Program-made: the position numbers and the translations under genes | The notes under the pieces: model-generated | Seen by the model: the letters and a program-made list of their open reading frames with translations, nothing else | Databases searched by the model: none | What the model was told of the DNA's origin: nothing | Assembly (NCBI RefSeq): GCF_026113935.1 | Contig: NZ_JAPEUL010000007.1 | Coordinates: 62,001 to 126,000 of the forward strand | Reading direction: 5' to 3' | Length of the DNA: 64,000 nucleotides | Origin: Marinomonas rhodophyticola | GTDB lineage: Bacteria > Pseudomonadota > Gammaproteobacteria > Pseudomonadales > Marinomonadaceae | Shown here: positions 1 to 9,606 of the stretch, in pieces | Numbering within the stretch: the first letter of the stretch is position 1 | How the letters are laid out: every line of letters starts with the position of its first letter

Positions 1-1
1 T

Positions 2-790
2 GATACAGCCTATTACGGACCTGCCGCGAGTGGGGTTGAAAGAGCATTACGCGGTGGTGACCGTCATGTCATTATTGCGAGTGGTAATGGTTCTTTGGAA
101 GGGGAACGAGAGGCGGTTGACTTCCTAATCAAACGACAAGTAGACGCGCTGGTATTAGTGACGAACTTTTTATCAGAAGAGGAAGTTGCACAGATTAATG
201 AACGCTGTCCCGTGTTTGTGTTGAACCAGCAATTTCCTGGCGGAGAAGGGCATAGTATTGCATTTGATAACTTTGCAGGGGGCGAAATGGCTACCCAATA
301 CCTTATTGATAAAGGGCATCAAAAGATTGCCACGGTGACGGGGCCACTGTGGAAGCATGATGCTTATCAGCGTTATTTAGGCTGTCAAAAAGCACTGCAA
401 AATGCCGATCTTCCTCTACATTGTCAGTATGAAGGTAATTTCAGTGCAAATTCTGGCATGACTCAGATGGCCTCTATTCTAGCGCTTAAAGATCGGCCCA
501 CAGCGATCTTTTTTGCTAATGATATTATGGCGATGGGGGCGCTTCATGTGTGCGCAGAACAAGGTATCAAAGTCCCCGATGATATCGCTATTATAGGATT
601 TGATGATCTTGATATGTCCAAATATTATGCGCCTAGCATAACGACCATAAAACTGCCTTTGTACGATATGGCGGAAGCTGCTGCCTATCTGCTTTTAAAT
701 ACCATTTACGCTACCAAACATCCGATCAAACATATCTTTTCCCCCGAGTTTCGTTGTTCGCCAGTCGGCGTGATAATAATCTTCTGTTAG
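2..790 (+). CDS. LacI/GalR-family transcriptional regulator (5' end missing)
   Basis: The reading frame is open from base 2, so the N-terminal helix-turn-helix lies outside the window. What is left is the periplasmic-binding-protein-like ligand domain, with the family pattern of an effector pocket and the conserved IPDDIAI-type stretch (here VPDDIAIIGFDDLDMSKYY) followed by a TTI.LP segment. It lies just upstream of a sugar ABC transporter operon on the same strand, and a LacI-like operator lies between them, so it probably represses that operon until the sugar binds. The C-terminus (ending VGVIIIFC) is unlike the usual end of the family, so a late frameshift is possible. Family assignment is firm; the effector is unknown. 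Confidence 0.9.
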   Translation, partial: DTAYYGPAASGVERALRGGDRHVIIASGNGSLEGEREAVDFLIKRQVDALVLVTNFLSEEEVAQINERCPVFVLNQQFPGGEGHSIAFDNFAGGEMATQYLIDKGHQKIATVTGPLWKHDAYQRYLGCQKALQNADLPLHCQYEGNFSANSGMTQMASILALKDRPTAIFFANDIMAMGALHVCAEQGIKVPDDIAIIGFDDLDMSKYYAPSITTIKLPLYDMAEAAAYLLLNTIYATKHPIKHIFSPEFRCSPVGVIIIFC

Positions 791-811
791 TCAAAAAATG
801 CGTAAAAAATA

Positions 812-839
812 TTGACGAGGTTATTTTATTGGCTAATAT
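812..839 (+). promoter_or_regulatory. Sigma70-type promoter of the sugar ABC operon
   Basis: A TTGACG -35 element (812-817) and a TAATAT -10 element (834-839) are separated by 16 bases. They lie about 100 bases upstream of the binding-protein gene. The expected transcription start falls inside the LacI-like operator that follows. Assigned from sequence match only. Confidence 0.6.
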
Positions 840-845
840 TTGTTC

Positions 846-861
846 ATGAAAGCGGTTTCAT
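846..861. promoter_or_regulatory. LacI-family operator
   Basis: ATGAAAGCGGTTTCAT is a near-perfect 16-base palindrome (one mismatched pair) with the central CG step typical of LacI/GalR-family operators. It overlaps the expected transcription start of the adjacent promoter, which suits repression by the regulator encoded immediately upstream. Confidence 0.6.
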
Positions 862-939
862 TTCAAGTTTTACCGTTTCAGCTTAAGTCTCTTGAGAGGG
901 AGATTTGAGGACAAAAACCCAATAGAGGATAAAAATAAT

Positions 940-2180
940 ATGATGGGTAAAAAACTGTTTACTGCCACATTAGGGGCAGGTTTTATGAGTGTATCGGTGC
1001 AAGCCGCAGATTTAGAGGTGATTCATTGGTGGACATCGGGCGGGGAACAAAAAGCCGTGACAGTGTTAGCGGAAGAGTTCGATAAACTGGGCAATGATAA
1101 GTGGGTCGATACTGCCGTCGCGCTGGGAGAAAATGCACGAGCATTAACTATGCAGCGTATTTTAGGTGGTGATGCCCCAGTGTGCCGCACAATTCAATAC
1201 CTCTCGTCAGTTCGAAGAATTGATTGAAGAGGGTCTGCTTCTTGATCTCACTCCGGTAGCTGAAAAAGAAGGTTGGACCAGCTTTATTCGTCCTTCTAGT
1301 ATTTTAAATCCCTGTATGAAAGACGGCGGCATTTATTGTGTGCCAGTCAATATACATTCTGCACAGTGGCTTTGGACAAATAAGAAAGTTTTTGCCGAGG
1401 TGGGGGTGAAAGAACCCAACACATGGGAAGAGTTTTTGAGTGTTGCTCCTAAAATTCGTGAGGCAGGTTACATTCCTTTAGCCTTTGGTGGTCAAGGCTG
1501 GCAGGAACGCCACGTCTTTGATGTGGTACTGATTGGGGTGACAGATGAAGCCTTTTGGAATCGTCTGTGGAAAGACAAAAGTGTGGACGCTGCGGGAAGC
1601 GCGCAAATGCGTAAAGTCTTCGAGACTTTTGGTGCTCTAAGGCAATTTACCGATGCGGGAGCACCGGGTCGAAATTGGAATGATGCCACCAACATGGTGA
1701 TCACGGGCAAAGCAGCGGCGCAGGTCATGGGCGACTGGGCACGTGGTGAATTCGCCGCAGCGGATAAGGTTGCTGAGGTGGATTACGGTTGTATTCCTGG
1801 TCCCTCCAAACGCCCTTATCTTACTCTGGGGGGCGATGCGTTTATTTTTCCAAAATCTTCCGATAAAAATCTTGAAGCAGCGCAAATGAAGTTGGCTTCG
1901 ATGATGTTAAGCCCTTACATTCAAGCAAAATTCAATAACACCAAAGGGTCTTTGCCAGTGCGTGCGGATGTCGATTTAAGTGTGGCAGATGCGTGTATGA
2001 AAAAAGGCTTAGCCCTGTTGGATGACCCTAAGGCGTCCATCACGCCAGCGAATGCCTATATTACGGAAGATACCAATGGGCAGATACAAGATTTAGTCTC
2101 CACTTTTTGGAATGGTTCCCAGTATGTCTGTCGACAATGCCCTGGCTGTTTTTAAAGGCATTATTGAAGACGCTGAGTAA
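940..2180 (+). CDS. Sugar ABC transporter substrate-binding protein (two frameshifts)
   Basis: Periplasmic binding protein of the CUT1 (family 1) sugar uptake type. A short signal peptide ending near SVSVQAA precedes LEVIHWWTSGGEQKAV, the usual start of a glucose/oligosaccharide-binding protein. The start at 940 follows a purine-rich AGAGGAT. Reading has to shift frame near 1175-1185, joining GGDAP to QCAAQFNTSRQFEE, and again near 2122-2126, after which the protein ends MSVDNALAVFKGIIEDAE at 2180. With both shifts corrected the length is about 413 residues, normal for the family. It is first in an operon with two permeases and an ATPase. The ligand is probably a sugar or glycoside but cannot be named. 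Confidence 0.85.
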
Positions 2181-2279
2181 TCGCTTGCGTCGATGAATGA
2201 TCACCCGTTTTTTCTGCAACGCCATGCTTAGCAGGTGGTACTGGTGGTCAATTCTTGCGTTCCAAAAGGAGTATAAACT

Positions 2280-3185
2280 ATGACTACTTCAACAAAAGTA
2301 TCGATACCGCGACGCGCTAAACGCGTGCAAATTTCGTCTTTGCTGGCCAGTACGCCGATGGCGATTGTGGCGATTGGTGTGTTCGTTGTGTGTGTTGGTT
2401 ATTCCGTGATGTTGTCATTCACAAAATCACGTCTGTTTCCCAACTTTAACTGGGTTGGGTTAGATCAATATGAACGCCTGTGGGGGACCTCCCGTTGGGT
2501 CGTGTCTGTCGAAAATTTATTGATTTACGGTGTATTGTTTATTGCTTTTTGTCTCATTTCTGGCTTTTTTATGGCGGTCTTTCTTGATCAGAAAGTGCGT
2601 TTTGAAAGCGGTTTTCGCACTTTATTCCTTTATCCCTATGCCATGTCTTTGGTGGTGACCGGCCTAGTCTGGCAATGGATGATGGAGCCTTCTCTGGGGA
2701 TTCAAAATGTCGTTCAGCGTATGGGGTGGGAGTCCTTTGAGTTTGCCCCCTTGGTTGATCCTCAGTACGCCATTTATGGGGTGCTGATCGCGGCGGTATG
2801 GCAATCTTCTGGTCTGGTTATGGCGTTAATGCTAGCCGGTTTACGCGGTATCGATGGGGAAATCTGGAAAGCGGCGCGTGTGGATGGCATACCGACATGG
2901 CGAACCTATTTGTTTATTGTTCTACCCATGATGCGACCTGTGATGATCACGTCTGTGGTGTTACTGGCCGTGGGTGTGGTGCGGGTTTATGACCTGATTG
3001 TTGCACAAACCGGCGGTGGCCCGGGTATGTCGACAGAGATGCCTGCCAAGTTTGTGATTGATCACATTACTGCCCGTGGCAATGTGGGCTTGGGGATGGC
3101 GGCGGCGACCATGATGCTACTTCCTGTGCTGTTGGTCATTGGTCCTTGGATTTATCGCGAATATGTTCGTCCAACGAAGCATTAG
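2280..3185 (+). CDS. Sugar ABC transporter permease (MalF/UgpA type)
   Basis: Inner-membrane permease of a CUT1 importer, 301 residues with about six hydrophobic spans. The EAA loop that docks on the ATPase is seen near residues 195-215 (KAARVDGIPTWRTYLFIVLP). A good Shine-Dalgarno (AAAAGGAG) stands before the ATG. It lies about 100 bases after the binding-protein gene and 9 bases before the partner permease. It should pair with the next gene to form the translocation pore. Family assignment is firm; substrate is unknown. Confidence 0.92.
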   Translation: MTTSTKVSIPRRAKRVQISSLLASTPMAIVAIGVFVVCVGYSVMLSFTKSRLFPNFNWVGLDQYERLWGTSRWVVSVENLLIYGVLFIAFCLISGFFMAVFLDQKVRFESGFRTLFLYPYAMSLVVTGLVWQWMMEPSLGIQNVVQRMGWESFEFAPLVDPQYAIYGVLIAAVWQSSGLVMALMLAGLRGIDGEIWKAARVDGIPTWRTYLFIVLPMMRPVMITSVVLLAVGVVRVYDLIVAQTGGGPGMSTEMPAKFVIDHITARGNVGLGMAAATMMLLPVLLVIGPWIYREYVRPTKH

Positions 3186-3194
3186 GAGTCGATC

Positions 3195-4088
3195 ATGGAA
3201 CAGATTCAGTTAACGAGCCACAGGGGCCTAAACCAAAGCAAACCTCTGTTTCTCGGGTTGGGGTGTATGTGTTTTTAGTGAGCGCGGCGATTTTCTTTTG
3301 TATTCCTTTGTACGTGATGTTGATTACATCGTTAAAAGGCATGCCAGAAATTCGTTTAGGAGAGCTTTTTGCGCTACCGGAGCGACCCAAGCTTCGCGGC
3401 TTGGGTAAAAGCTTGGAGTGAAGCGTGCTCCGGTGTCGAATGCAATGGTATTCAAACGGGGTTTTGGAACTCGGTAAAGATCACTATTCCGAGCGTCGCC
3501 ATCTCTATCATTCTTGGGTCTATTAATGGCTATGCCTTGTCGTTTTGGCGTTTTAAAGGTTCAAACCTGCTGTTTGGCTTATTGCTATTTGGTGCATTTG
3601 TGCCTTTTCAGGTGGTGATTTTTCCGCTGATTATCTTTCTTCGGGAGGTAGGGTTATACGGTTCATTAACGGGAATTATTTTGATCCACACTATTTTCGG
3701 CATGCCGATCATGACCTTGTTGTTCCGTAATTACTTTGCCTCGTTGCCAGATGAATTGTTCAAAGCAGCACGAGTCGATGGGGCAAACTTTTGGCAGATC
3801 TTTTTTCAAATCATGATGCCACTCTCTATTCCAGTGACCGTGGTGGCGGTGATTCTGCAAACCACAGGGATTTGGAATGATTATTTATTGGGGCTGATTT
3901 TTGCGGGTCGAGACAATTTACCAATGACGGTGCAGTTGAACAACATTGTGGCCACCACTTTTGGGGTGCGTGAGTACAACGTGAACATGGCAGCGACCAT
4001 TCTGACAGCAATCGTGCCGTTGGCGATTTACTTGTTGTCCGGTAAATATTTTGTGCGTGGCATCGCCGCTGGCGCGGTTAAGGGGTAA
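3195..4088 (+). CDS. Sugar ABC transporter permease (MalG/UgpE type, two frameshifts)
   Basis: Second CUT1 permease, with an EAA loop KAARVDGANFWQIFFQIMMP near its C-terminal third. The ATG at 3195 has a GGAG Shine-Dalgarno, but the first ten codons (MEQIQLT) are in another frame from the following EPQGPKPKQTSVSRVGVYVF, so a shift lies near 3212-3216. A second lies near 3385-3395, where ALPERP continues as SFAAWVKAWSEACSG. The corrected length is about 297 residues, as expected. It ends directly against the ATPase gene. The shifts are probably sequence errors, because the protein on both sides is well conserved in type. Confidence 0.85.
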
Positions 4089-4091
4089 GTG

Positions 4092-5166
4092 ATGAACAGT
4101 GTCTCAATTAAAAAATTGGATCTTAAGTATCAAGATGCGCATGTGTTAAAGCATCTAAATCTAGACATTCAAAAGGGCGAATTTTTGGTGCTCTTGGGGT
4201 CATCCGGTTGCGGTAAATCCACCTTGCTCAATTGCATTGCGGGTTTATTGGATATTACGGCCGGTCAAATTTGGATTAATGATCGCAATGTGACCTGGGA
4301 AGAACCCAAAGATCGCGGTATAGGCATGGTGTTTCAATCTTATGCCTTGTATCCGCAAATGACCGTGGAAAAGAATTTATCCTTTGGTCTAAAAGTGAAA
4401 GGCATGGCGAAAGAGGAGATTCGCCAACGCGTGGACCGTGCGGCGAAAATCCTGCAAATAGAGCCACTATTGCAGCGTAAACCGTCTGAACTATCGGGTG
4501 GACAGCGTCAACGTGTCGCGATAGGACGAGCCTTAGTGCGAGATGTAGAGGTGTTTTTATTTGATGAGCCTTTGTCGAATCTGGACGCCAAGTTGCGTGC
4601 AGATTTGCGGGTAGAAATTAAGCGCCTGCATCAAAAATTAAAAAACACCATGGTGTATGTAACGCACGATCAAGTAGAGGCGCTTACGTTGGCGGATCGT
4701 ATTGCCATTATGAAAGACGGTGAGATTCAGCAACTGAGTACACCAGCCAATATTTACCATAAGCCCTGTAATCTCTTTGTAGCGCAGTTTATTGGCTCGC
4801 CAAGCATGAATTTGTTGGAAGGCCGCATCGTAGGCGAAAATTTTGTCTATCAAGATTATCGTGTTCACTTAATGGGCTATGAATTTATCGATCAAGGCGA
4901 TCACGACACGTCTGCGTATTTAGGCATTCGTCCTGAGCATTTGGCGCTTGAAGTCCCGTGAGGGTTATGTGCAATTGGCCACGGCCACGATAGATATCTT
5001 GGAACCAATGGGCGATGAAACCATCGTGTGGTTTGATTTTATGAACCGCAAGTGGTCCGTTAAAGTCCATGGCGATCATCAACTGACATGGGGCGCTGAC
5101 ATCGACATTTATCTCGATCCTAAGAAAGCCCACCTGTTCTCTAAGCAAAGTGAAGTACGGCTTTAA
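4092..5166 (+). CDS. Sugar ABC transporter ATP-binding protein (MalK/UgpC type, one frameshift)
   Basis: ATPase that powers the CUT1 importer. Walker A GSSGCGKST is at residues 36-44, followed by a Q-loop (MVFQSYALYPQMT), the signature LSGGQRQRVAIGRAL, Walker B VFLFDEPLSNLD and the switch histidine in YVTHDQVEAL. The ATG at 4092 (AGGGG upstream) is preferred to the GTG at 4089. The C-terminal regulatory OB-fold domain continues in another frame: LGIRPEHLALE runs into SREGYVQLATATIDILEPMG at about 4953-4956. The corrected length is about 358 residues, normal for MalK-like proteins. Confidence 0.9.
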
Positions 5167-5205
5167 CGTCACCAATCGTAAACATAACAATAAAAAGGAA
5201 GACAC

Positions 5206-5970
5206 ATGAACGAATTTTCATTTCAGCTTTACAGCGCTCGCAATACACCGTCTCTTGATGACGTGTTCGCTCTTTTACACCAAGCAGGTTATCAGCAGGT
5301 GGAAGGATATGGTGGTTTATACGCGCAGTTGGATGAGTTGAAGCACTTATTAGCCAAACATGATCTGACCATGCCAACTGGACACTTTGATTTGGGTATG
5401 TTGGAAAACAACATCGCCCAAGCGTTATACATTGCGAAAACCTTGAATATGCACACCATTATTTGCCCTTTCATCATGCCAGAGAAACGTCCCGACAGCG
5501 CGCAAGGCTGGTTTGAATTAGGGCAGCGTTTAGAGGCGATCAGAGAAAGAACGGTGAACGCGGGATTTGAATTTGCTTGGCACAATCACCACTTTGAGTT
5601 TGAACCTTTGGCCGATGGTAGATTGCCGATGACTTGTATCCTCGAAGGTGGTCCAAATATCAAATGGGAAATGGATGTGTCATGGGTGGTCAAAGGTGGG
5701 CAAGATCCCGTTGAGTGGATGACGAAATATCGAGATCGTATTTGTGCCGTGCATTTAAAAGACATTGCGCCAGAAGGGGAGTGTTTAGATGAAGACGGTT
5801 GGGCGGATTTTACTCATGGCACTTTGCCATGGAAAGAATGGTGGCCTGTGGTGCGTTCCACTCCGGCGAATGCCTTTGTGATGGAGCATGATAACCCTAA
5901 CGATTTATCACGTTTTGCCACTCGTGCGTTAAGCGGTGCAAAAGCCTTAGTAAAAGGAGCAGCAGCATGA
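5206..5970 (+). CDS. Xylose-isomerase-like TIM-barrel sugar isomerase/epimerase
   Basis: 254-residue protein of the AP-endonuclease-2 / xylose isomerase-like TIM-barrel superfamily. Metal-site residues are visible in WHNHHFEFEP, WEMDVSWVVKGG, AVHLKDIAP and the late E in FVMEHDNP. Such enzymes isomerise or epimerise keto-sugars and sugar acids. It has a good AAAAAGGA ribosome site and overlaps the next dehydrogenase by 4 bases, which suggests coupled translation. Its size and its neighbours (ABC transporter, Gfo/Idh/MocA enzymes, LacI regulator) recall E. coli YcjR, a 3-keto-glycoside epimerase. That comparison is inference from layout and fold only. Confidence 0.85.
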   Translation: MNEFSFQLYSARNTPSLDDVFALLHQAGYQQVEGYGGLYAQLDELKHLLAKHDLTMPTGHFDLGMLENNIAQALYIAKTLNMHTIICPFIMPEKRPDSAQGWFELGQRLEAIRERTVNAGFEFAWHNHHFEFEPLADGRLPMTCILEGGPNIKWEMDVSWVVKGGQDPVEWMTKYRDRICAVHLKDIAPEGECLDEDGWADFTHGTLPWKEWWPVVRSTPANAFVMEHDNPNDLSRFATRALSGAKALVKGAAA

Positions 5971-7106
5971 AAACCATTTTGAATGTCGGTCTAATTGGCT
6001 GTGGCAATATTTCGGACAGTTATTTGTCTTTAGCACCACAATTTCGTGGTTTCAAAATAGTCGCTTGTGCGGATTTAAACGCTGAATTAGCGGCAGCCAA
6101 AGCACAGAAATATGGCATTGAATCGCGCAGTGTGGATGCTTTATTAGCGTCTGAAGATATTGATATTGTTGTTAATTTAACCATTCCAGCTGCGCACTGT
6201 GCGGTAAGTATGCAAGCACTGGAAGCGAGTAAGCATGTTTACTCGGAGAAGCCTTTGGTTTTGAGCCTAGAAGAAGGGCAAAAAATGAAAGCGCTTTCAC
6301 TAAAAAAAGGACTCAAAGTGGGCAGTGCGCCCGATACCTTTATGGGCGGTTCTCACCAGTTTGCTCGACATTTATTAGACAGGGGAGAGATTGGTGAGGT
6401 GTATTCGGGTACCTGCCATGTGATGAGTGCAGGCATGGAAAGTTGGCATCCTAACCCGGATTTTTTCTTTAAAGCGGGTGGTGGCCCAATCTTAGATTTA
6501 GGGCCGTATTACATTGCCAATTTGATCCAGCTGTTAGGGCCAGTAGCGTCTGTGATTGCCAAAACGTCGATTCCACGTAAGCAACGTAAAATCACCAGTC
6601 AGCCAAGGTCTGGCGAGATGATAGAGGTTGAAACACCGACAACGATTCATGGCATTCTGACCTTCCAAAATGGCGCGGTTATTACCTTGGGTGCCAGTTG
6701 GGATGTGCACGCTCATCAGCACTCCCATATGGAGTTATATGGCAGCAAGGGTTCTATGTATTTGCCCGACCCTAATTTTTTTGGTGGGAAAGTGTCGTTG
6801 ATCCAAGAAGGCCGTGAAACCCCTGTGGCAATGTGGAATCACCCATTTGGGACGCCAAATCAAATCCATGGCGAGTTAGCTAAGGCAAATTATCGCACGG
6901 CGGGTTTAGCGGAAATGGTGATGGCCATTCATATGGGTCGCGATCACATGTGTTCGCTCGACCGAGCGTTACACGGTGTCGAGGTGATGACGGCTATTTT
7001 AGCGTCAGGTGAGAGCGGTCAAGCCATCAATATGACGACTCATTGTGATCGCCCTCGCGCACTTGACCCTGAGGCAGCTAAAGCCTTGCTTGCAGCTTGT
7101 TTTTAG
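5967..7106 (+). CDS. Gfo/Idh/MocA-family oxidoreductase
   Basis: 379-residue NAD(P)-dependent sugar dehydrogenase. An N-terminal Rossmann fold begins VGLIGCGNISDSY, and the family EKP motif is present (YSEKPLVLS). The C-terminal half is the family's substrate domain, with GGGPILDLGPYYI at the active-site helix. It probably oxidises a hydroxyl of a sugar or glycoside taken up by the adjacent transporter, or reduces a keto-sugar. It starts inside the last codons of the preceding isomerase and ends 9 bases before the next one. Confidence 0.9.
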   Translation: MKTILNVGLIGCGNISDSYLSLAPQFRGFKIVACADLNAELAAAKAQKYGIESRSVDALLASEDIDIVVNLTIPAAHCAVSMQALEASKHVYSEKPLVLSLEEGQKMKALSLKKGLKVGSAPDTFMGGSHQFARHLLDRGEIGEVYSGTCHVMSAGMESWHPNPDFFFKAGGGPILDLGPYYIANLIQLLGPVASVIAKTSIPRKQRKITSQPRSGEMIEVETPTTIHGILTFQNGAVITLGASWDVHAHQHSHMELYGSKGSMYLPDPNFFGGKVSLIQEGRETPVAMWNHPFGTPNQIHGELAKANYRTAGLAEMVMAIHMGRDHMCSLDRALHGVEVMTAILASGESGQAINMTTHCDRPRALDPEAAKALLAACF

Positions 7107-7115
7107 GAGGACATT

Positions 7116-8171
7116 ATGAAGACGATAAAAGGACCGGCGATTTTTTTGGCGCAGTTTGTCGGTGATGACGCGCCTTTTAATAGTTTCGATACGATTTGTG
7201 GCTGGGTGGCTTCTTTGGGTTACAAGGGGGTACAAGTCCCCACTTGGGACAAACGCCTGATGGATTTAGAACGTGCCGCAAACAGCCAAGAGTATTGTAA
7301 CGAACTGATCGCAACGGCGGCAAAACATGGCGTGGTGATATCAGAGTTATCAACGCATTTACAAGGTCAACTGGTGGCAGTGCATCCTGCTTATGACGAA
7401 GCGTTTGATGGCTTTGCCGATCCGAGTGTGCGGGGGAATCCGAGAACTCGACAGGCTTGGGCCGTTGAACAATTAAAAATGGCCGCTAAGGCGTCAAAAC
7501 GTCTTGGTCTTAATGCTCATGCGACCTTTTCCGGCGCATTAGCATGGCCGTATTTTTACCCTTGGCCACAGCGCCCAGCGGGCTTAGTTAAAGAAGCGTT
7601 TGCAGAGTTGGGTCGACGTTGGAAGCCCATTCTAGATGCTTTTGATGCGGCTGGCGTGGATCTTTGTTATGAAATTCATCCCGGTGAAGACCTTCACGAT
7701 GGCGTGACTTTTGAGCGTTTTCTAGAGGAAGTCGGTCATCATCCTAGGGCGAATATTCTCTATGATCCGAGCCATTTCGTGCTACAGCATTTGGACTACT
7801 TGGCCTTTATTGATCATTACCATGAGCGCATCAAGATGTTCCATGTCAAAGACGCGGAGCTAAATTTGAATGGTAAATGCGGTGTCTATGGTGGTTTTCA
7901 AAACTGGGTCGATCGTCCGGGGCGTTTTCGTTCTATTGGTGATGGTCAGGTGGATTTCAAAGCGATTTTCGCCAAGCTTACCGCCTATGATTTTGCGGGT
8001 TGGGCGGTATTGGAGTGGGAATGTTGTTTGAAGCATCCTGAAGACGGTGCCCGTGAAGGCGCGCAACATATCCAAGACTTTATTATCCGTGTGACGGACA
8101 AAGCCTTTGATGATTTTGCTGACAGTGGCGTTGACGCGCAAGCGAATCGCCGCATGCTGGGATTGGAGTAA
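7116..8171 (+). CDS. Sugar phosphate isomerase/epimerase-like TIM-barrel protein
   Basis: 351-residue member of the AP-endonuclease-2 TIM-barrel superfamily, longer than the isomerase earlier in the operon and only distantly similar to it. Likely metal ligands are in CYEIHPGEDLHDG, LYDPSHFVLQ, MFHVKDAELN and the E of AVLEWEC. It carries an AGGAGG ribosome site. Proteins of this length class commonly accompany Gfo/Idh/MocA dehydrogenases in inositol or keto-sugar pathways. The exact reaction is not deducible from the sequence. Confidence 0.85.
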   Translation: MKTIKGPAIFLAQFVGDDAPFNSFDTICGWVASLGYKGVQVPTWDKRLMDLERAANSQEYCNELIATAAKHGVVISELSTHLQGQLVAVHPAYDEAFDGFADPSVRGNPRTRQAWAVEQLKMAAKASKRLGLNAHATFSGALAWPYFYPWPQRPAGLVKEAFAELGRRWKPILDAFDAAGVDLCYEIHPGEDLHDGVTFERFLEEVGHHPRANILYDPSHFVLQHLDYLAFIDHYHERIKMFHVKDAELNLNGKCGVYGGFQNWVDRPGRFRSIGDGQVDFKAIFAKLTAYDFAGWAVLEWECCLKHPEDGAREGAQHIQDFIIRVTDKAFDDFADSGVDAQANRRMLGLE

Positions 8172-8175
8172 TACC

Positions 8176-9312
8176 ATGAGTGAAATAACAAAACGTCGCT
8201 TACGTCTTGGTATGGTAGGTGGTGGTGAAGGGGCATTTATCGGTGAAGTACATCGCTTTGCGGCGCGTCTAGATGACCATTATGAGCTGGTGGCGGGGGC
8301 GTTATCGAGTCAGCATGACAAGGCTGAGCGTTCGGCCAAGGCGCTTGGTATTGCGCGGTCCTACGTGGATTTTGAAGCCATGGCGCAACAAGAAAGCGAG
8401 CGTGAAGACGGCATTGAAGTGGTGTCTATTGTGACCCCCAATCATTTGCATGCACCGGTGGCAATGGCGTTTCTACAACGAGACATTCATGTCATTTGCG
8501 ATAAACCTCTCACAGCAACCCTTGCTGAGGCAAAAGCGTTGTCTCAAGTGGCAGAAGCAAGTCAAGCGCAGTTTTTATTAACTCATAATTATTCTGCCTA
8601 TCCCATGGTGCGCGAAGCACGTGCCATGGTGAAAGAAGGCAAGCTAGGTAACATTCGTTCTATTCAAGTGGAATATGCGCAGGATTGGTTAACGCATTCA
8701 TTAGAGCAAACGGGCAACAAGCAAGCGGTTTGGCGTTCGGACCCGGCGCAAGCGGGGTTGGCTGGCTGTGTAGGGGACATTGGTAGTCATGCCTATCAGC
8801 TAGCCTGTTTTGTGGCGAATACACAGGCAAAAGAAGTGTTAGCGGACTTATCCAGTTGGGTTGACGGAAGATTGTTGGATGATGAAGCGAATATTCTGCT
8901 GCGTTTTGAAAATGGCGCAAAAGGGCATCTTTGGGCCAGCCAAGTCGCACCTGGCAATGAGAATGCGTTGACGCTACGGGTTTATGGCGATCAAGCGGGG
9001 ATAGAGTGGCATCAGGAGACGCCGAATGAATTGATATATTCTGTGTTAGGAGAACCAAGCCAACGTCTTAGACGCGGCAATGGTTATTTGAGTGACGCGG
9101 CGGCGTCGGTGTCGCGTATTCCTTCCGGTCATCCCGAAGGTTATTTAGAGGCGTTCGCGAATCTATATTGTGAATTTGCCGAGCAACTGCTGACCGCCAC
9201 GACTAATCCCCATTTACCTACTCTGGCGACCGGGTTGCACGGCATGCGCTTTATCACGGCCAGTGTGTATTCGAGCCAAAACAATGGTCTCTGGGTTCCG
9301 ATTGGTCATTAG
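8176..9312 (+). CDS. Gfo/Idh/MocA-family oxidoreductase
   Basis: Second dehydrogenase of the operon, about 378 residues. Rossmann start LGMVGGGEGAFIGEVHR, EKP-type motif as CDKPLTATLAEA, and CVGDIGSHAYQL at the catalytic helix. The ATG at 8176 follows TTGGAGTAATACC and lies 4 bases after the preceding stop; an upstream in-frame ATG at 8107 would overlap the neighbour by 65 bases and is less likely. It is the last gene of the sugar operon. Presence of two such dehydrogenases fits an oxidation-epimerisation-reduction scheme. Confidence 0.9.
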   Translation: MSEITKRRLRLGMVGGGEGAFIGEVHRFAARLDDHYELVAGALSSQHDKAERSAKALGIARSYVDFEAMAQQESEREDGIEVVSIVTPNHLHAPVAMAFLQRDIHVICDKPLTATLAEAKALSQVAEASQAQFLLTHNYSAYPMVREARAMVKEGKLGNIRSIQVEYAQDWLTHSLEQTGNKQAVWRSDPAQAGLAGCVGDIGSHAYQLACFVANTQAKEVLADLSSWVDGRLLDDEANILLRFENGAKGHLWASQVAPGNENALTLRVYGDQAGIEWHQETPNELIYSVLGEPSQRLRRGNGYLSDAAASVSRIPSGHPEGYLEAFANLYCEFAEQLLTATTNPHLPTLATGLHGMRFITASVYSSQNNGLWVPIGH

Positions 9313-9387
9313 GTTTATATGCGGCTTTTCTTAGCTTGCTGTATACTCTCAGTTACATTGCTAATTGAGTCATAGGAACACATTAAT

Positions 9388-9606
9388 ATGGTCGGAACAC
9401 AAGTAAATAACCCTTTGCATGGCGTGAAACTGGAGAAGATAGTGACGGATCTAGTGGCGCATTATGGTTGGGAAGAGCTGGCGATTCGCATCAATATTAA
9501 TTGTTTTAAAAGTGACCCATCGGTTAAGTCGAGTTTGAAGTTTTTGCGTAAAACGCCGTGGGCGAGAGACAAAGTGGAGGCGCTCTTTCTAGAGACATTT
9601 CATTAG
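9388..9606 (+). CDS. VF530-family small DNA-binding protein (DUF2132)
   Basis: 72-residue protein with the conserved family core [16 protein letters not shown] and the [11 protein letters not shown] end. VF530 proteins are small, widespread in gammaproteobacteria, and were described structurally as DNA-binding-like; their cellular role is unknown to me. A TATACT -10-like element stands at 9342-9347. The stop overlaps the end of a convergent diguanylate cyclase gene. Confidence 0.85.
   Translation: MVGTQVNNPLHGVKLEKIVTDLVAHYGWEELAIRININCFKSDPSVKSSLKFLRKTPWARDKVEALFLETFH

Noticed and set aside
777-848. Alternative reading extending the LacI protein past 790
   Set aside because: It would run through the promoter and operator of the next operon; I kept the stop at 790 although the C-terminus is unusual.
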